From: Ascaphus truei
Lineage: Eukaryota; Chordata; Amphibia; Anura; Ascaphidae
Reading direction: 5' to 3'
DNA: 64,000 nucleotides
Assembly (NCBI GenBank): GCA_036426205.1
Contig: CM071573.1
Coordinates: 74,128,043-74,192,042, forward strand
Position 1 is the first letter of the stretch; each line of letters begins with the position of its first letter. The notes below the pieces were generated by a model. It worked only from the letters and a program-made list of their open reading frames with translations, had not been told where the DNA came from and did not search any database. Below are positions 11,541-22,129 of this stretch, piece by piece. Made by a program: the position numbers and the translations under genes.

Positions 11541-11744
11541 TATATATGAAGCCGGTGAAAAAACTTGAGGCTTTAAGAACCATCCAAGCAGCATGTTGTT
11601 TTTTTTATTCCCCAATTCATGGCGCTGTAATAATAAAAACACTATTCCTTTTTTTTTAATCCTTGTTGAATGTTGATGTGCAAACCAAATTACACATATG
11701 TGTTGTCACATTGGTTCTTTATTTTTGGAGGTGTGGGTTCCCTG

Positions 11745-11800
11745 CATACACCTGAAGAAAGGTCCATGTGGGACCTGAAACGTTGTTATTCCACTGTTCC
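11745..11800 (+). mobile_element. Penelope-like fragment with hammerhead-like core
   Basis: CTGAAGA (11752-11758), a perfect 6-bp stem AGGTCC/GGACCT (11760-11776), then GAAAC (11777-11781). CUGANGA, stem II, GAAAC is the conserved half of a hammerhead ribozyme core, a motif known in Penelope-like terminal repeats. Stems I and III are not convincing here, so cleavage activity is not supported. Confidence 0.5.
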
Positions 11801-12946
11801 TGGCTGTCACACTAAATGGAGAACTTCATCATGAACGTGTGAGCAGAGCGATACTTTGTATCTATGCCTTTGAGGAGGCCTTGCCCTTTGAAGAAATTGT
11901 CTATGACGTTGTGTTGGCTGCACAAGCAGGTTTCTCCTCGCCCGAGGCTGTTTCCCCACAGATCTAATTCTGCATGCAAACTTTTTTGTTATAACATAGA
12001 AAGCGCAAATCATTACTATGAAACAAGTGACAAGTTTCCCCACCTCTCTTACAGCTTGTACTACATCAGACAACTCGACTCATACTAAAGCACCAAGAGA
12101 TAAAGATACTCTGTCAGTAATCCAGCTCCATCAGAACAGTAGCAAGGAAAATGTGTTAATCCGTTCAAATAATCCTCTTTGAAATTCAGTTTAAGTCTCA
12201 GATCTTTTGTTTGCATACATGCACAAGGTTCATAAAATCATTGTATCTTGTGGCAATGCACAATTCTCAAAGGAGCTAGATATCATTTGGACAGGAACTA
12301 TTCTTCTGATCAACCTTCATTAAAATATTTCTACTTTAAAAAGAATCTCATTTTCAGATTGATTTGTCACTACAAAGCTGAAGCTTTCATCAGTGTGATG
12401 TTAGGATGCAGTGAACGGAAGAGAATAGGAGTCATCTTATCAAACATATAACTTGTTTTCTTCTAAAGTGAAAAAAACGTGTGAGTTTCATAGCATTTTA
12501 AAGAAACAGACACATGCTCAAACCTCTTTTACAAGTCATTCACATTGATGTTTATCACATATTATTTACATTTAAAAAGTGGGCCCCAAAAGACTAATCG
12601 TTGCTGCCTCATGTGCTCTTTGATATTCTCTTCTTTCTTTTCCCCTTTCATGATTTACTTGTACACATGGAGACAATACAGTATGGGGAATTATAATACA
12701 ATAAGCGCAACAAACAAAATTAGACAATAGGAAAGGAAATCCCTGCCCAGGAGAGCTTACAATCTAAGTGGCATGGTGGGGCATGCACATGCAAACAGCA
12801 CCAATCTAGTGTTAAAGTAATGTGGTGAGAGGTAAATGATCAAAATGCTGTTTTTGTCAGCTGGGGATTTCAAGTGTAGAACTAACAATGTTGAGGTAGA
12901 ATCGTTTGTAAAACATCAGCATTGCACATGGACAGACCCTAAATGA
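11801..12946. other. Unassigned intronic sequence
   Basis: Low-copy looking sequence, with no terminal repeats, recognisable coding match or exon. Confidence 0.4.
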
Positions 12947-13091
12947 CCAACCTAACCCTACCACCCATCCCAAAGCCTGCATTCTCCCCACCTCGTGTCA
13001 GCTTCTCCCTACCACCCATTCCAATGCCTGCATTATCCCCCCATCGTGTCAACTTCTCCATACCACCCATCCCAAAGCCTGCATTCTCCCT
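12947..13091 (+). repeat. 51-bp minisatellite, short array I
   Basis: About 2.8 units of a 51-bp repeat whose core is ACCACCCATTCCAAAGCCTG followed by CATTCTCCCCACCTCGTGTC and (A/G)ACTTCTCCCT. It begins with the variant AACCTAACCCT that also marks one unit type in the large arrays at 19.9-21.8 kb. Because 51 is a multiple of three, long open frames arise by chance. Confidence 0.9.
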
Positions 13092-13123
13092 GCTCTACTG
13101 TTCACTACAGTGCCTCCGATTTC

Positions 13124-15668
13124 TAGCTCCTGGCCCTGGCCACCAAGTGGAAGCTGATGACGAAAGTAGCAGGTTCGGCTTCCTATTGGCATGTGAGATG
13201 ACGGGAGTATTTAAACGGCAGGAGGATACGCAACCCCATTCAAGAGTAAATAGCCAGAGCTGAACAACGTTTGATGTCAGAACTCACGGGGATGTGACCT
13301 CCTGCTGCAAGCATGAGATAATTACCCGCCTTCGTAGCGTGCGTCTAGTATCTCTGCACAGTTTTTAGAAGGTCACTTGCGGCCGAGGCCGATTAGGGCA
13401 GGACACAGGGAAGAGTGTCACGGTGTTTTTATCTGGTGCTCCGCAGGGCATTTAAGACCAACATGTGAGATCTCGTACCAGCAGGGTATGCAGATACCAG
13501 CAGATTACGTATGGAGGTTAGTAATCAGATATGAGGAAGCAATTCGTGTTCACCCGGAACCAAATGAACGCGCAGTTCAGCGGACCGGGGGATCTCTAGT
13601 GTTTCAAAAACCTTATATGATTATGATATATATATATGTATAATAACATCACAAATTAAGTGTCGCTGGAGGCTGTTGCTAATAACGATACCTAGTGTTA
13701 ATTATGTTCTATAGTAAAGAGGGAGTATCGGCACTGACTCCGACAAGAGAGAGGAAATAGCATATGGAAATAATTATCACTGGTTGTGAGCACAATAACT
13801 GCAGCGACGGAAGCAGCACACCGCAGAAACGACACGAATAGGAATATATTTGAGTGTAATTAAAAGTAGTATTAGCTATACGTAAACGCTACTACAGAAA
13901 TATGATATATAAGATAGAACTCTTGTTTGATGAGGATAGTCTCAAGTATATGGAAGCTTTTTAGAGGAAGGAACTCACTATTGTTTTGTGTCTTGTGCAA
14001 GCTGATTATTTTATATGTAGAGTGACTAGCTGATGTATAGCCGAGCGTTTGCCCGTGATTGCATGGGGAGAGGTGGACGGTAGAAGGGGCGGACAGGGTG
14101 GACGGAGTGGGGGAGAGGGGGCGAAGGGACGAAGGGCAGGGAAGGGGGGCAAAGGGCAGGGAGGGGGGAGACGGGGCGAAGGGGGGGGATAGGGGGCGAA
14201 GGGCAGGGAGGGTGAGAGCCAAAGGGGGGGGGGAGGGGGGAGGGCGGGAGGGGGGCAGGGCCGGGAGGGCATTTGAAGGGTGAGTCGGGGAGGGGGATGG
14301 TGCGAATGGGGAGGTGAGGTCCGAAGGGTGGCTGAGGGGTAGTGCGCGAGTGGGGACATAGGGATGAGAGTGGGGTGCGAGGAGGGAGAGGTGGGGGCGA
14401 TGAGCATTGGAGAGTAAGGGAGGGTAGGGCAAAGGGGGGGCTATTGGGCAAGGGGCGAATGGGTGGCGCAGGATGAGGGGACAAGCGGATATGGAATGGG
14501 CAGGGAGGGGGGGCATGATGGTAGAGGAGAGTGGTAGGGCAGAAGGGAGGGGCAGGCAGGAGGGCGGGAGAACGGGTGGTGGGGCGCTGATATAGGCAGG
14601 TAGACACTGGAATGATTTGTTGGTTCAGACTGGGCAGTAGGGTGAAGGAGCAGGGGGTACAGCGGGACGGGCAGGGAGGGAGGGCAAGGAGGGGGGGCAA
14701 CAATGGGCAGGGAGGGCGAAGGGACAGAGGAGTGGAGGGGGAGGGAACATCGGAGGGCTAGAGAGGGAGGGGGCAAAGGAGGAGGGAGGGAAGGATGGCG
14801 GGGGGAGAGGGAGGAGGGGGGGAGGGGGGAGAGGGGCAGAAGTGCAGGTGACCGGGAGGGAAGAAGGGAGGAGCGAAGGGAAGGGAGGGTGGGAAGGTGA
14901 AGGTGGGTACGGGGAGCGAAAAGGGAAGGAGGGTGGGTGGGGGGAAAAGGGACAGGGCGGGGGCGAAAGGGCGAGCGAGGACGTGAGGGGTCGAAGGGAA
15001 CAGGTGAAGGGGGTGGGGGGGGGGGTTGAAGGCACCAGCAGAGAGGGATGGGGGGTAAGGGCAGGGGGGTGTGGGGAAGAGCAGGGGGATGGGGGGGGGG
15101 GTGAAGGGAGAGGGGAGGGTGGGGGGGTGAAGGGCAGGGCAGAGGGGGTGCAAGGGCAGGGCCGGGGGGGGGGGTAGAAGGGCAGGACTGCGGGGGGGGG
15201 TGAAGGGGGGTGAAGGGAGGGATTGGGGGGGGGTGGGGGGGGGGGTGGGTGAATGAAAGGCAGTGGGGGGGGGAAGGGCAGGCGCGGGGGGGGTGAAGGG
15301 CCGGGCCGCGGGATGGGGGTGAGAGGGCCGGAGGGGAGGTGGTGAAGGCAGGGCCGGGGTGGGGGTGAACAGACAGGGCCAGGATGTTGCGTTGAAAGAT
15401 CCCTTCCCCATGCGTTACTAAATCCGTCGCACCGGGAGCGACAAATTCACTCGTGGGTATCGGGTACGGACGGGGTGGGGTGTGTGATGTGTACGGCCAA
15501 GAGAGGTGTCGCGGGGGCGGGCGGCCAAGGGAGCCAATCTCATTGGGCCTGAGGCGAGGAGAGTGACGGGGCCAAAGGTCCAATGTGATTTCCCACGAGG
15601 CGACAGGAACCAAAACAGACAGGCATACAAACGGTTTGAGAACATATATAGATAATTTCCAACAAAAA
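13124..15668 (+). repeat. 2.5-kb tandem unit A
   Basis: First of two adjacent homologous units. Landmarks shared in order with unit B: TAGCTCC..GGCCCTG at the start, GGTTCGG.CTCCTAT, GAGCTGAACA, TATGGAGGTTAGTAAT, CGGAACCAAATGAAC, CACAATAGGAATAT-type, GAAAGCTTTTTAGAGGAA, GGAACTCACT, a G-rich tract, CAGGGCCAGGATGTTGCG, GCCAATCTCATTGG-type, and CAATGTGATT. The interior is AT-rich on the left, then strongly G-rich. I do not recognise the family. It could be a satellite monomer, a duplicated large MITE, or a derivative of fold-back family A, whose CCAATAGGAAGC-type motif appears at its left end. Confidence 0.85.
14050..15385 (+). repeat. G-rich purine-biased tract of unit A
   Basis: About 1.3 kb in which the plus strand is mostly G and A with very few C. 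It is built from degenerate short repeats such as GGGGTGAAGGGCAGGGC and GGGAGGGAGGGGG. Many runs of four or more G lie close together, so G-quadruplex formation is expected on the plus strand. The proline/serine-rich minus-strand frames (up to 390 codons) are translations of this tract, not genes. Confidence 0.93.
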
Positions 15669-18148
15669 TAGCTCCGGGCCCTGAACAGCCAATGGAAGCC
15701 GTGACGTCATCAGGTTCGGTCTCCTATGGCCACATGGATGCGGGAGCTTACTGCAGGAGAACCGGAACCCCTTAGAAGTGAATGCAGAGCTGAACACAGT
15801 TGATTTCAATCTCAGGGGACCCTCGCTGCCGAGAACTTACCCCCTTCGTCGTGAGGTGCTGTCGTCATATCTATGCACATAGTTGTTACGCTCGTTGCGT
15901 CACGCGGGCCGATAGAGGAGAACACAAGGGAAGAAGTACACGGTTACTAGGCCACGCAGGGACTTGTTAAACCACCATTGTGATCTCTCCATCAGGGATC
16001 CTACCAGCAGTATCTATGGAGGTTAGTAATTCGAGAAGAAGCTGTGGCCCCGGAACCAAATGAACCCAGCAGTTCAGGCGGGGAGCGGGGACCCCCTCCC
16101 ATGTTTCAACCATATATATATTATTATATGGTTAAATAAACACAAATAACAGTCGTAGGAGTGGGCTTTAAATAAACTAGTTACTAGGTTAATTATTTTT
16201 CTATATTAATAAGGACTTGCACTGACTTCGCAAGAGGAAAAACAATGGAATAATAGTACACCTGTGAGCCAAAACTGCGCAGAGAACCACACCTGACTGA
16301 CCACAATAGGAATATTATTTGAGTTTAAAAAAGTACTATAGCAGACTAAATTCACTACAGTTAAATATGATAAAAATAAACACTTTTGTTGTTAGGAGGA
16401 ATCTATTGATATTGAAAGCTTTTTAGAGGAAAGGAACTCACTGATTTTTTTCTATTTGCAACTTGATTTGTTTATAGACTACGAAGACGATAACACGGCG
16501 TGCCCGGGAATATGCGGGGAAGAGGGGCGAGAGGTAGGACGAGGAATCGGCGGGAGGGGTGGAAGGGGGACGAAGGGAAAGAGGACAGGGGAAGGGGGGG
16601 CATAAGATGGAGGGGGAGAAGGTGGCGGAGACGGGGAGAAGGGGAGGGGCATAGGGGTGAGACGGCAGGTAGAAGGGGGGGGGAACGGAGAGGGAGAGCC
16701 CAAGAGGTAAGGAGGGAGGGAGGGCAGGAAGGGGAAGGGCGAGGAGGGGCAAGGGAGGGAGGTGGGGGACATGGGCAGGGAGGGGGATGAGGGGCAGGGA
16801 GGGGTTGGGAGGGAGTGGGGGACAGGGATGGGGGGGAGGGAGGGGGGGAGGGAGGGGGGGCGGAGGGGAGGGGCAAGGGCGGGAAGGTGAGGGGGGAAGG
16901 AGGGGCGGGGGGGGCAGAACAGGGGGCAAAGGAGCAGGGAGGGAGGGTGGGGAAGGAGGGGGGGAGAACAGCGGAAGGGCAAGGGAGCAGGAGGGGGAGA
17001 TGGGCAGGGAAGGTAGGGGCGGGGAGGGAGGGAGGGGCAGGCAGGGAGGGGGCTGAGGGCAGAGGGAGGGACGAAGGGCAGGGAGGGGGCAGGGGATGGG
17101 CAGGCGGGGGGTGAAAGGGCAGGGGAGGGGCCGAAGGGCAGGGAGGGGGACAGAAGGGAGGGAGGAGGCAAGGGCAGGGAGGGGCAAGGGGAGGAGGGGC
17201 AATGCAGGGACGGGGGTGAAGGGGAAGCGGATGGGCAGGGACGTGAGGGCCGGGGGCAAGGGAAGGAGGGGGGGCGGGGAGGGAAGGACGGGGGACAGAG
17301 AGGGACGGGATGAGGAAGGAAGGGGGACAAGCCGAAGGGACGCGGAGGTGAGCGGCGAAGGGAGGGAGAGGGAGGGGAATGTGGGGGGGGTGGGGAGTGG
17401 GAAGGCAGGGAGGGGGAGAAAGGGAAGTGCGAAGAGAGGGTTGGGGGTTGAAGGGAAGGACAGGGAGGGTCGGAGAACGAGGACAGGGCCCGGAGAGTGA
17501 GGGTCGAAGGGCAGGGAGGCGTGGGGGGAAGGGCAGCGAGGGGAGGGTGGGGGAAGGGCAGGGGGGTGGGTGAGAGCATGTGGGGGGGGCTGAGAGGCGC
17601 TGGGGGAGGGTGGGGGTGGGGGTGAAGGGCAGGGCAGAGGGGGTTGAAGGGCGGGCGGGGGGGGGGGGGGTTAGAAGGGGGGGTTAGAAAGGCAGGACTG
17701 GTGGGGGGGGGTGTGAAGGCAGGGCTGGGGTGGCGTGTGAAGGGCAGGGATTGGGGGGGGGTGAAGGGGCAGGGCCGGGGGGGGGGGTGAAGGGCAGGGA
17801 CGCGGATGGGGGGTGAGGTTGAAGGGCAGGGCCGGGAGGGGGGTGAAGCAGGGCGGGGTGGGGGGTGGGAAAGACAGGGCCAGGATGTTGCGGAAAGCTC
17901 CTTCCCTGCGTTTATTCGTACGCACCGGGCCTGCGCTCTCTTTCCTCGGGTTCCGAGGCCGGGGTGTGTGGTGTGTTGTGTGTGCCGGCCATGAGAGGTG
18001 TGCGGGGGCGGGCAGGGCCAAGGAGCCATCTCATTGGCCTGAGGCGAGGAGGAGTGCGGGCCAAAGGGTCCAATGTGATTGCCCCTAGGGACAGGACAAA
18101 CAGACAGGCTACAAAGGTTTTGAGAAATATATAGATAGATTTCAACAA
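15669..18148 (+). repeat. 2.5-kb tandem unit B
   Basis: Second copy, in direct orientation immediately after unit A, ~2,480 bp versus ~2,545 bp. It has the same block order but many small insertions, deletions and substitutions, and the variants cluster in homopolymers. It ends at TTTCAACAAAA, where unit A instead runs into unit B; here an L1-like LINE tail follows. The array therefore has two units in this window. Confidence 0.85.
16510..17885 (+). repeat. G-rich purine-biased tract of unit B
   Basis: Counterpart of the tract in unit A, ~1.37 kb, again G/A on the plus strand and made of GGGCAGGGAGGG-type short repeats. The right part (17560-17880) shows GGGGGTGAAGGGCAGGGCCG repeated about every 30-40 bp. 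A 591-codon minus-strand frame spans it and is a composition artefact. Confidence 0.93.
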
Positions 18149-18700
18149 AATAAAAACAAAAGTAACGGGGGGGGGTACAAAAAAAATAAAGGGATGCGGA
18201 TACAGTCACAATATAATGCCACGTCTTTAGCACACTGGAATATAAATACGACATAGCTCTCCGCAGATATTAGTCCATATTTGTCATTGTTACATATATA
18301 AACAATATATGATGGCAGGTTTGAAAGTATTTAACGAACAATTTGGAAGTGGGAAGCGGGAGGGGAGTGTGGGATACAGAACACATATGCGGGGACGACC
18401 TGAAAATGTAAGGATACTGGTAGGTACCATGTACCGCTCAGCCGAGATCATACCAGTTCCTTTAAGACTCGTATCTATGCAGGTAACAAACACTCTATTC
18501 TGCTTCAGGGCCAAATTTGTTCCTTCAAACTGTGTGTGTGAGTTTTTTTCTATCCATGGAGACCAGGTTTTGTCAAATCTATCAGTTGTGTCATTGATCC
18601 ACGCAGTGAGTTTGTCAGTGAATACAAATTCCCATATTTCATCTATAATTGTGGAAATGTTAGACATACTGTAGGACTTCTTGAGCATCAGTGTTTCTTA
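18149..18700 (-). pseudogene. L1/Tx1-like LINE, 3' end
   Basis: The minus-strand frame 18688-18290 includes ISTIIDEIWEFVFTDKLTAW and DRFDKTWSPWIEK, resembling the C-terminal end of L1-clade ORF2 proteins (F-x-K-x-W-x-P-W) known from frogs. Downstream on the minus strand comes a 3' UTR-like stretch ending in CCTTTATTTTTTTTGTACCC and TTACTTTTGTTTTT. Only the 3' end is present, which is typical of 5' truncation. The class call is moderately sure. The rest of the frame beyond WIEK may be UTR. Confidence 0.55.
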
Positions 18701-18819
18701 AAGCACCAATCCCACCAAATTTCAATACCCTGTATTGATTTTTTTTACATTATTTGAACCATGGTCTTTTGGAGCTTTTATTAGATTCCTCCCAACGGTT
18801 TATTTGCCGTGTTACTTTC

Positions 18820-19310
18820 TGGATATTCCAGCAGGTAACATACTGCAATCCCCCCAATGGCATTACAGCTTCCTATTGGCCCATGCAACCCGCAAGATCT
18901 GGTGGTCATTTTGAGAAGTAGGCGAGATTGATCATCCTTTGGTTGCTTTAGCAGCCATTTAGAAAGTCATAGCCACTTCCTCTTTTGAAACAGGCTCTCT
19001 CATGCCTTTTTGAGCTCTGTACTTTGGCAACAAAGTATCACATACAGATCTGTTGCGGTGTTCCAAACAGCAGACAATCTATTACTATGAAAGCTGTAAC
19101 AATAATGTGTTACACTTAGTAATATCATGTTACCGATCAGCTGAAGCACAGAGTCTGAATGCGGCTATTTAGCTAGGCATACAAGCACTATATGGCAGAT
19201 CAATCACATGAGAAGGGGTCAATCCACAGCTTAGGTAATTATCTCATTAAAGCTACTCACATGCTGCATATAGTAAAACAAATACAAAAAGGTGAAAACA
19301 GGACGGTTGC
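18820..19310 (-). repeat. Interspersed repeat C-related copy
   Basis: The block at 18955-19020 (CTTCCTCTTTTGAAACAGG, CTCATGCC, TTTTTGAGCTC) is the inverse of 6035-6110. The end CATGCTGCATATAGTAAAAC (19260-19300) matches AAGCTGCATATATTAAAAC at 35768. A TTCCTATTGGCCCATGCAAC stretch at 18875 also links it to fold-back family A. Confidence 0.45.
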
Positions 19311-19904
19311 TGTAATGTTTTGTTAAAGAATGGGAGACAATGGCCAGACCAGATAAGGGAGATGGTCCTCATCTTCTGTAAATATTTATGTGGCGATGGG
19401 GTCTACTGTATGTATCAAAGCAAAACTGGTGTACATTTAGGATTGAAGAAATTGCACCATATGTACCAAAGACAAATAACACAAAGCAATCAAACTGTTT
19501 TTCTTTGATACATCTGGTTTGCTCCACAATTTCACATTTTCCACCTTGAAACAAACATAACAATATATTTCAGATATCTGCCATGGAACATAACGACAGA
19601 AAATGTGTCAGTCTAAAGGGGAAACTGGTGGATGTGCAAATCTGTCGAGATTACAGTATCTTCTCCGCAGGGTTGACAGAACGAAATAACCCAAATTGTT
19701 CAAAAATCTCTGTTTCGTTTGTTTAAAGTCACAAAATAGCAGTCCTGCAAATATATATTTTTTTAAATGAATAAATCAGTTTTAGCGAAGGGAAAGTACA
19801 TTTAAGGTCGATAATGGCAATGTAATTTGCACTTATGCTTAAAAATTTTTTTTTTTATTAGCATCACGCACATTTTTTAGGCTGTGAAAATTACTTTCTT
19901 CTCA
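19311..19904. other. Unassigned intronic sequence
   Basis: AT-rich. A TAAATGAATAAATCAGTTTT segment at 19768 resembles one at 35355 and may be a small remnant of repeat C. Nothing else recognised. Confidence 0.35.
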
Positions 19905-21434
19905 AATAGTAGGGAGAAGTTGACACGAGGTGAGGAGAATGCAGGCTTTGGTATGGGTGGTAGTGGTAGTGAGAAGTTGGCACAAGGTGGGGAGGAGAAT
20001 GCATGCTTTGGAAGGGGTGGGTGGTAGGGAGAATTTGAATGATGGGGGGATAATGAGGCAATTGTAATGGGTTGGTAGGGAGAAAGTTGTACAAGCGGGG
20101 TGGAGAATGCATGCTTTGGGATGGTGGTAGTGAGAGTTGACATGAGGTTGGGAAAATGCAGCTTTGGAATGGGTGGTAGGGATCAGCTGAACAAGGTTGG
20201 AGGAGAAGCAGACTTGGGAAGGGTGGTAGGTTAGGTGACAGGTGAGAATGCAGCATTGAGGGTGGTAGCGAAGAAGTTGGCATGAGGTGGGGAGAATGCA
20301 GGCTTTGGATGGGGGGTTGAGAAGTGACACGAAGGGGGATATACAGGCATTGGAATGGGTGGTGTAGTGAGAATTGGATGAGGTGGGGAGAATGCAGGCT
20401 TTGGGATGGTGGTAGTGAAGAAGTTGACACGATTGGGGGGATAATCAGGAGATTGGAAGGGTGATAGGGAACAGCTGACCACGATGGGGAGGAATGCAGG
20501 CTTTGGGAAGGGTGGTAGGGTAGGGGACAGGTGAGAATGCAGGCATTGGAAATGGTGGGTAGCGAGAGTTGGCATGAGGTGGGGAGATGAGAGGCTTGGG
20601 ATGGGTGTGGTATGGAGAAGTTGACACGATGTGGGGATTAATGCAGGCATTGGAATGGGTGGTAGGGAGAAGCTGACACAAGGTGGGGAGAATGCAGGCT
20701 TTGGGATGGGTGGTATGGAGAAGTTGACATGAAGGGGGATAATGCAGGCATTGGAATGGGTGGTAGCGAGAAGTTGGCATGAGGTGGGGAGAATGAAGCT
20801 TTGGGATGGTTGGTAGTGAGAAGTTGACACAATGGGGGGATAATGCAGGCATTGGAATGGGTGATAGGGAGAAGCTGACACAAGGTGTGGAGAATGCAGG
20901 CTTTGGTATGGGTGGTAGTGAGAAGTTGGCACAAGGTGGGGAGAATGCATGCTTTGGAATGGGTGGTAGGGAGAAGTTGAATGATGTGGGATAATGCAGC
21001 ATTGTATGGGCGTGGTAGGGAGAAGTGACACGAGTTGGAAGAAGCATGTTTGGGATGGTTGGTAGTGAGAAGTGAATGAGGTTGGGAAAAAATGCAGCTT
21101 GGAATGGGTGGTAGGGAGAAGCTGACACGAGGTGGGGGGAGGAGAATGCAGGCTTGGGAAGGGTGGTAGGGTTAGGTTGACAGGTGAGAATGCAGGCATT
21201 GGAATGGGTGGTAGCAAGAAGTTGGCATGAGGTGGGGAGAATGCAGGCTTTGGGATGGGTGGTATGGAGAAGTTGACACGATGGGGGGATAATGCAGGCA
21301 TTGGAATGGGTGGTAGGGAGAGAGACAGAAGGTGGGGAGGAATGCAGGCTTTGGGATGGGTGGTATGGAAGAAGTTGACATGTAAGGGTGATGCATGCAT
21401 TGGAAGGGTGGTAGCGAGAAGTGGCATGAGGTGG
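19905..21434 (-). repeat. 51-bp minisatellite, large array II (minus orientation)
   Basis: About 30 units of the same 51-bp repeat as at 12947, reading on the minus strand. Unit variants recur in a set order. The variant with ACAGGTGAGAATGCAG appears at about 20237, 20527 and 21180, next to CATGCCAACTTCT..GCTACC units, indicating a higher-order repeat. Some stretches are clean (20640-20990). Others (19980-20560, 21000-21170, 21310-21430) carry many one-base deletions. Frames up to 427 codons are open only because the unit length is divisible by three. Confidence 0.95.
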
Positions 21435-21775
21435 ACCACCCATCCCAAAGCCTGCATTCTCCCCACCTCATGCCAACTTCTCGCTACCACCCATTCCAAT
21501 GCCTGCATTCTCACCTGTCAACCTAACCCTACCACCCTTCCCAAAGTCTGCATTCTCCTCACCTTGTGTCAGCTTATCCCTACCACCCATTCCAAAGCCT
21601 GCATTTTCCCAACCTCATGTCAACTTCTCACTACCAACCATCCCAAAGCATGCATTCTTCCAACCCCGTGTCAACTTCTCCCTACCACCCATTACAATGC
21701 CTGCATTATCCCCACATCATGTCAACTTCTCCCTACCACCCATTCCAAAGCATGCATTCTCCCCACCTTGTGCCT
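21435..21775 (+). repeat. 51-bp minisatellite, inverted array III
   Basis: About 6.7 units in plus orientation, joined head-on to array II at GGTGG|ACCACC. The order of unit variants (CATGCCAACTTCTCGC, ACCTGTCAACC, GTGTCAGCTT, TTTTCCCAACC, CTACCAACCATCC, CATTACAATG, CACCTTGTGCC) matches that of 21265 down to 20930 on the minus strand. This arm is therefore an inverted copy of that segment, and cleaner in sequence. Confidence 0.93.
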
Positions 21776-22110
21776 GATGACGTCACGGCTTCCAATTGGC
21801 TGGCAGGGCCCGGGAGCTATGAAAAGGAGGCATGTAGTGAACCATAGAGCGGCTACCGGCACCAACTGTGGGCGTAAGTCTATCCGGAAGCAGTGTGTCC
21901 CGGAACTGAAATGGATGGGAATAAGCTCCGGAGACCCTCTGCTATTGGCACCACCGTGGGCGTAAGTATATCTGGAAGCAGGGGGTCCCCGGAGCTGAAA
22001 TGGATGGGGATAAGCTCCGGAGACCCTCTGCTATGGGCACCCACCGTGGGCGTAAGTATATCCGGAAGCAGGGGGTCCCCGGAGCTGAAATGAATGGGGA
22101 TAAGTTCCAA
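21776..22110 (+). repeat. Fold-back family A segment with 89-bp tandem repeat
   Basis: Starts TGATGACGTCACGGCTTCC and CAATTGGC, then about 2.6 tandem units of 87-90 bp. Their landmark GGGCGTAAGT recurs near 21870, 21958 and 22048, with GGGGTCCCCGGAGCTGAAAT and AAGCTCCGGAGACCCTCTG in each unit. GGAGCTGAA...CTCCGGAGACC is the terminal motif of fold-back family A (also at 42965, 45432, 46145). Confidence 0.8.
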
Positions 22111-22129
22111 AAAAATGAAAATAATGAAA

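Noticed and set aside
14050..17885. Ribosomal DNA spacer as source of the tandem G-rich units
   Set aside because: No 18S, 5.8S or 28S sequence and no promoter-like spacer repeats accompany the units.
14441..18254. Very long proline/serine-rich minus-strand frames (390 and 591 codons)
   Set aside because: They are translations of the C-rich complement of the G tracts. Overlapping frames on the same strand are equally long, and no domain, start context or splice signal supports a protein.
20231..21514. 427-codon minus-strand frame with 17-residue repeats
   Set aside because: The 51-bp unit is a multiple of three, so a frame without a stop in the unit stays open. The frame is broken by the one-base deletions and continues arbitrarily into neighbouring units.
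19905..21775. Regular repeats that could be mistaken for a CRISPR array
   Set aside because: There are no unique spacers: the whole 51-bp unit repeats. The DNA is vertebrate.
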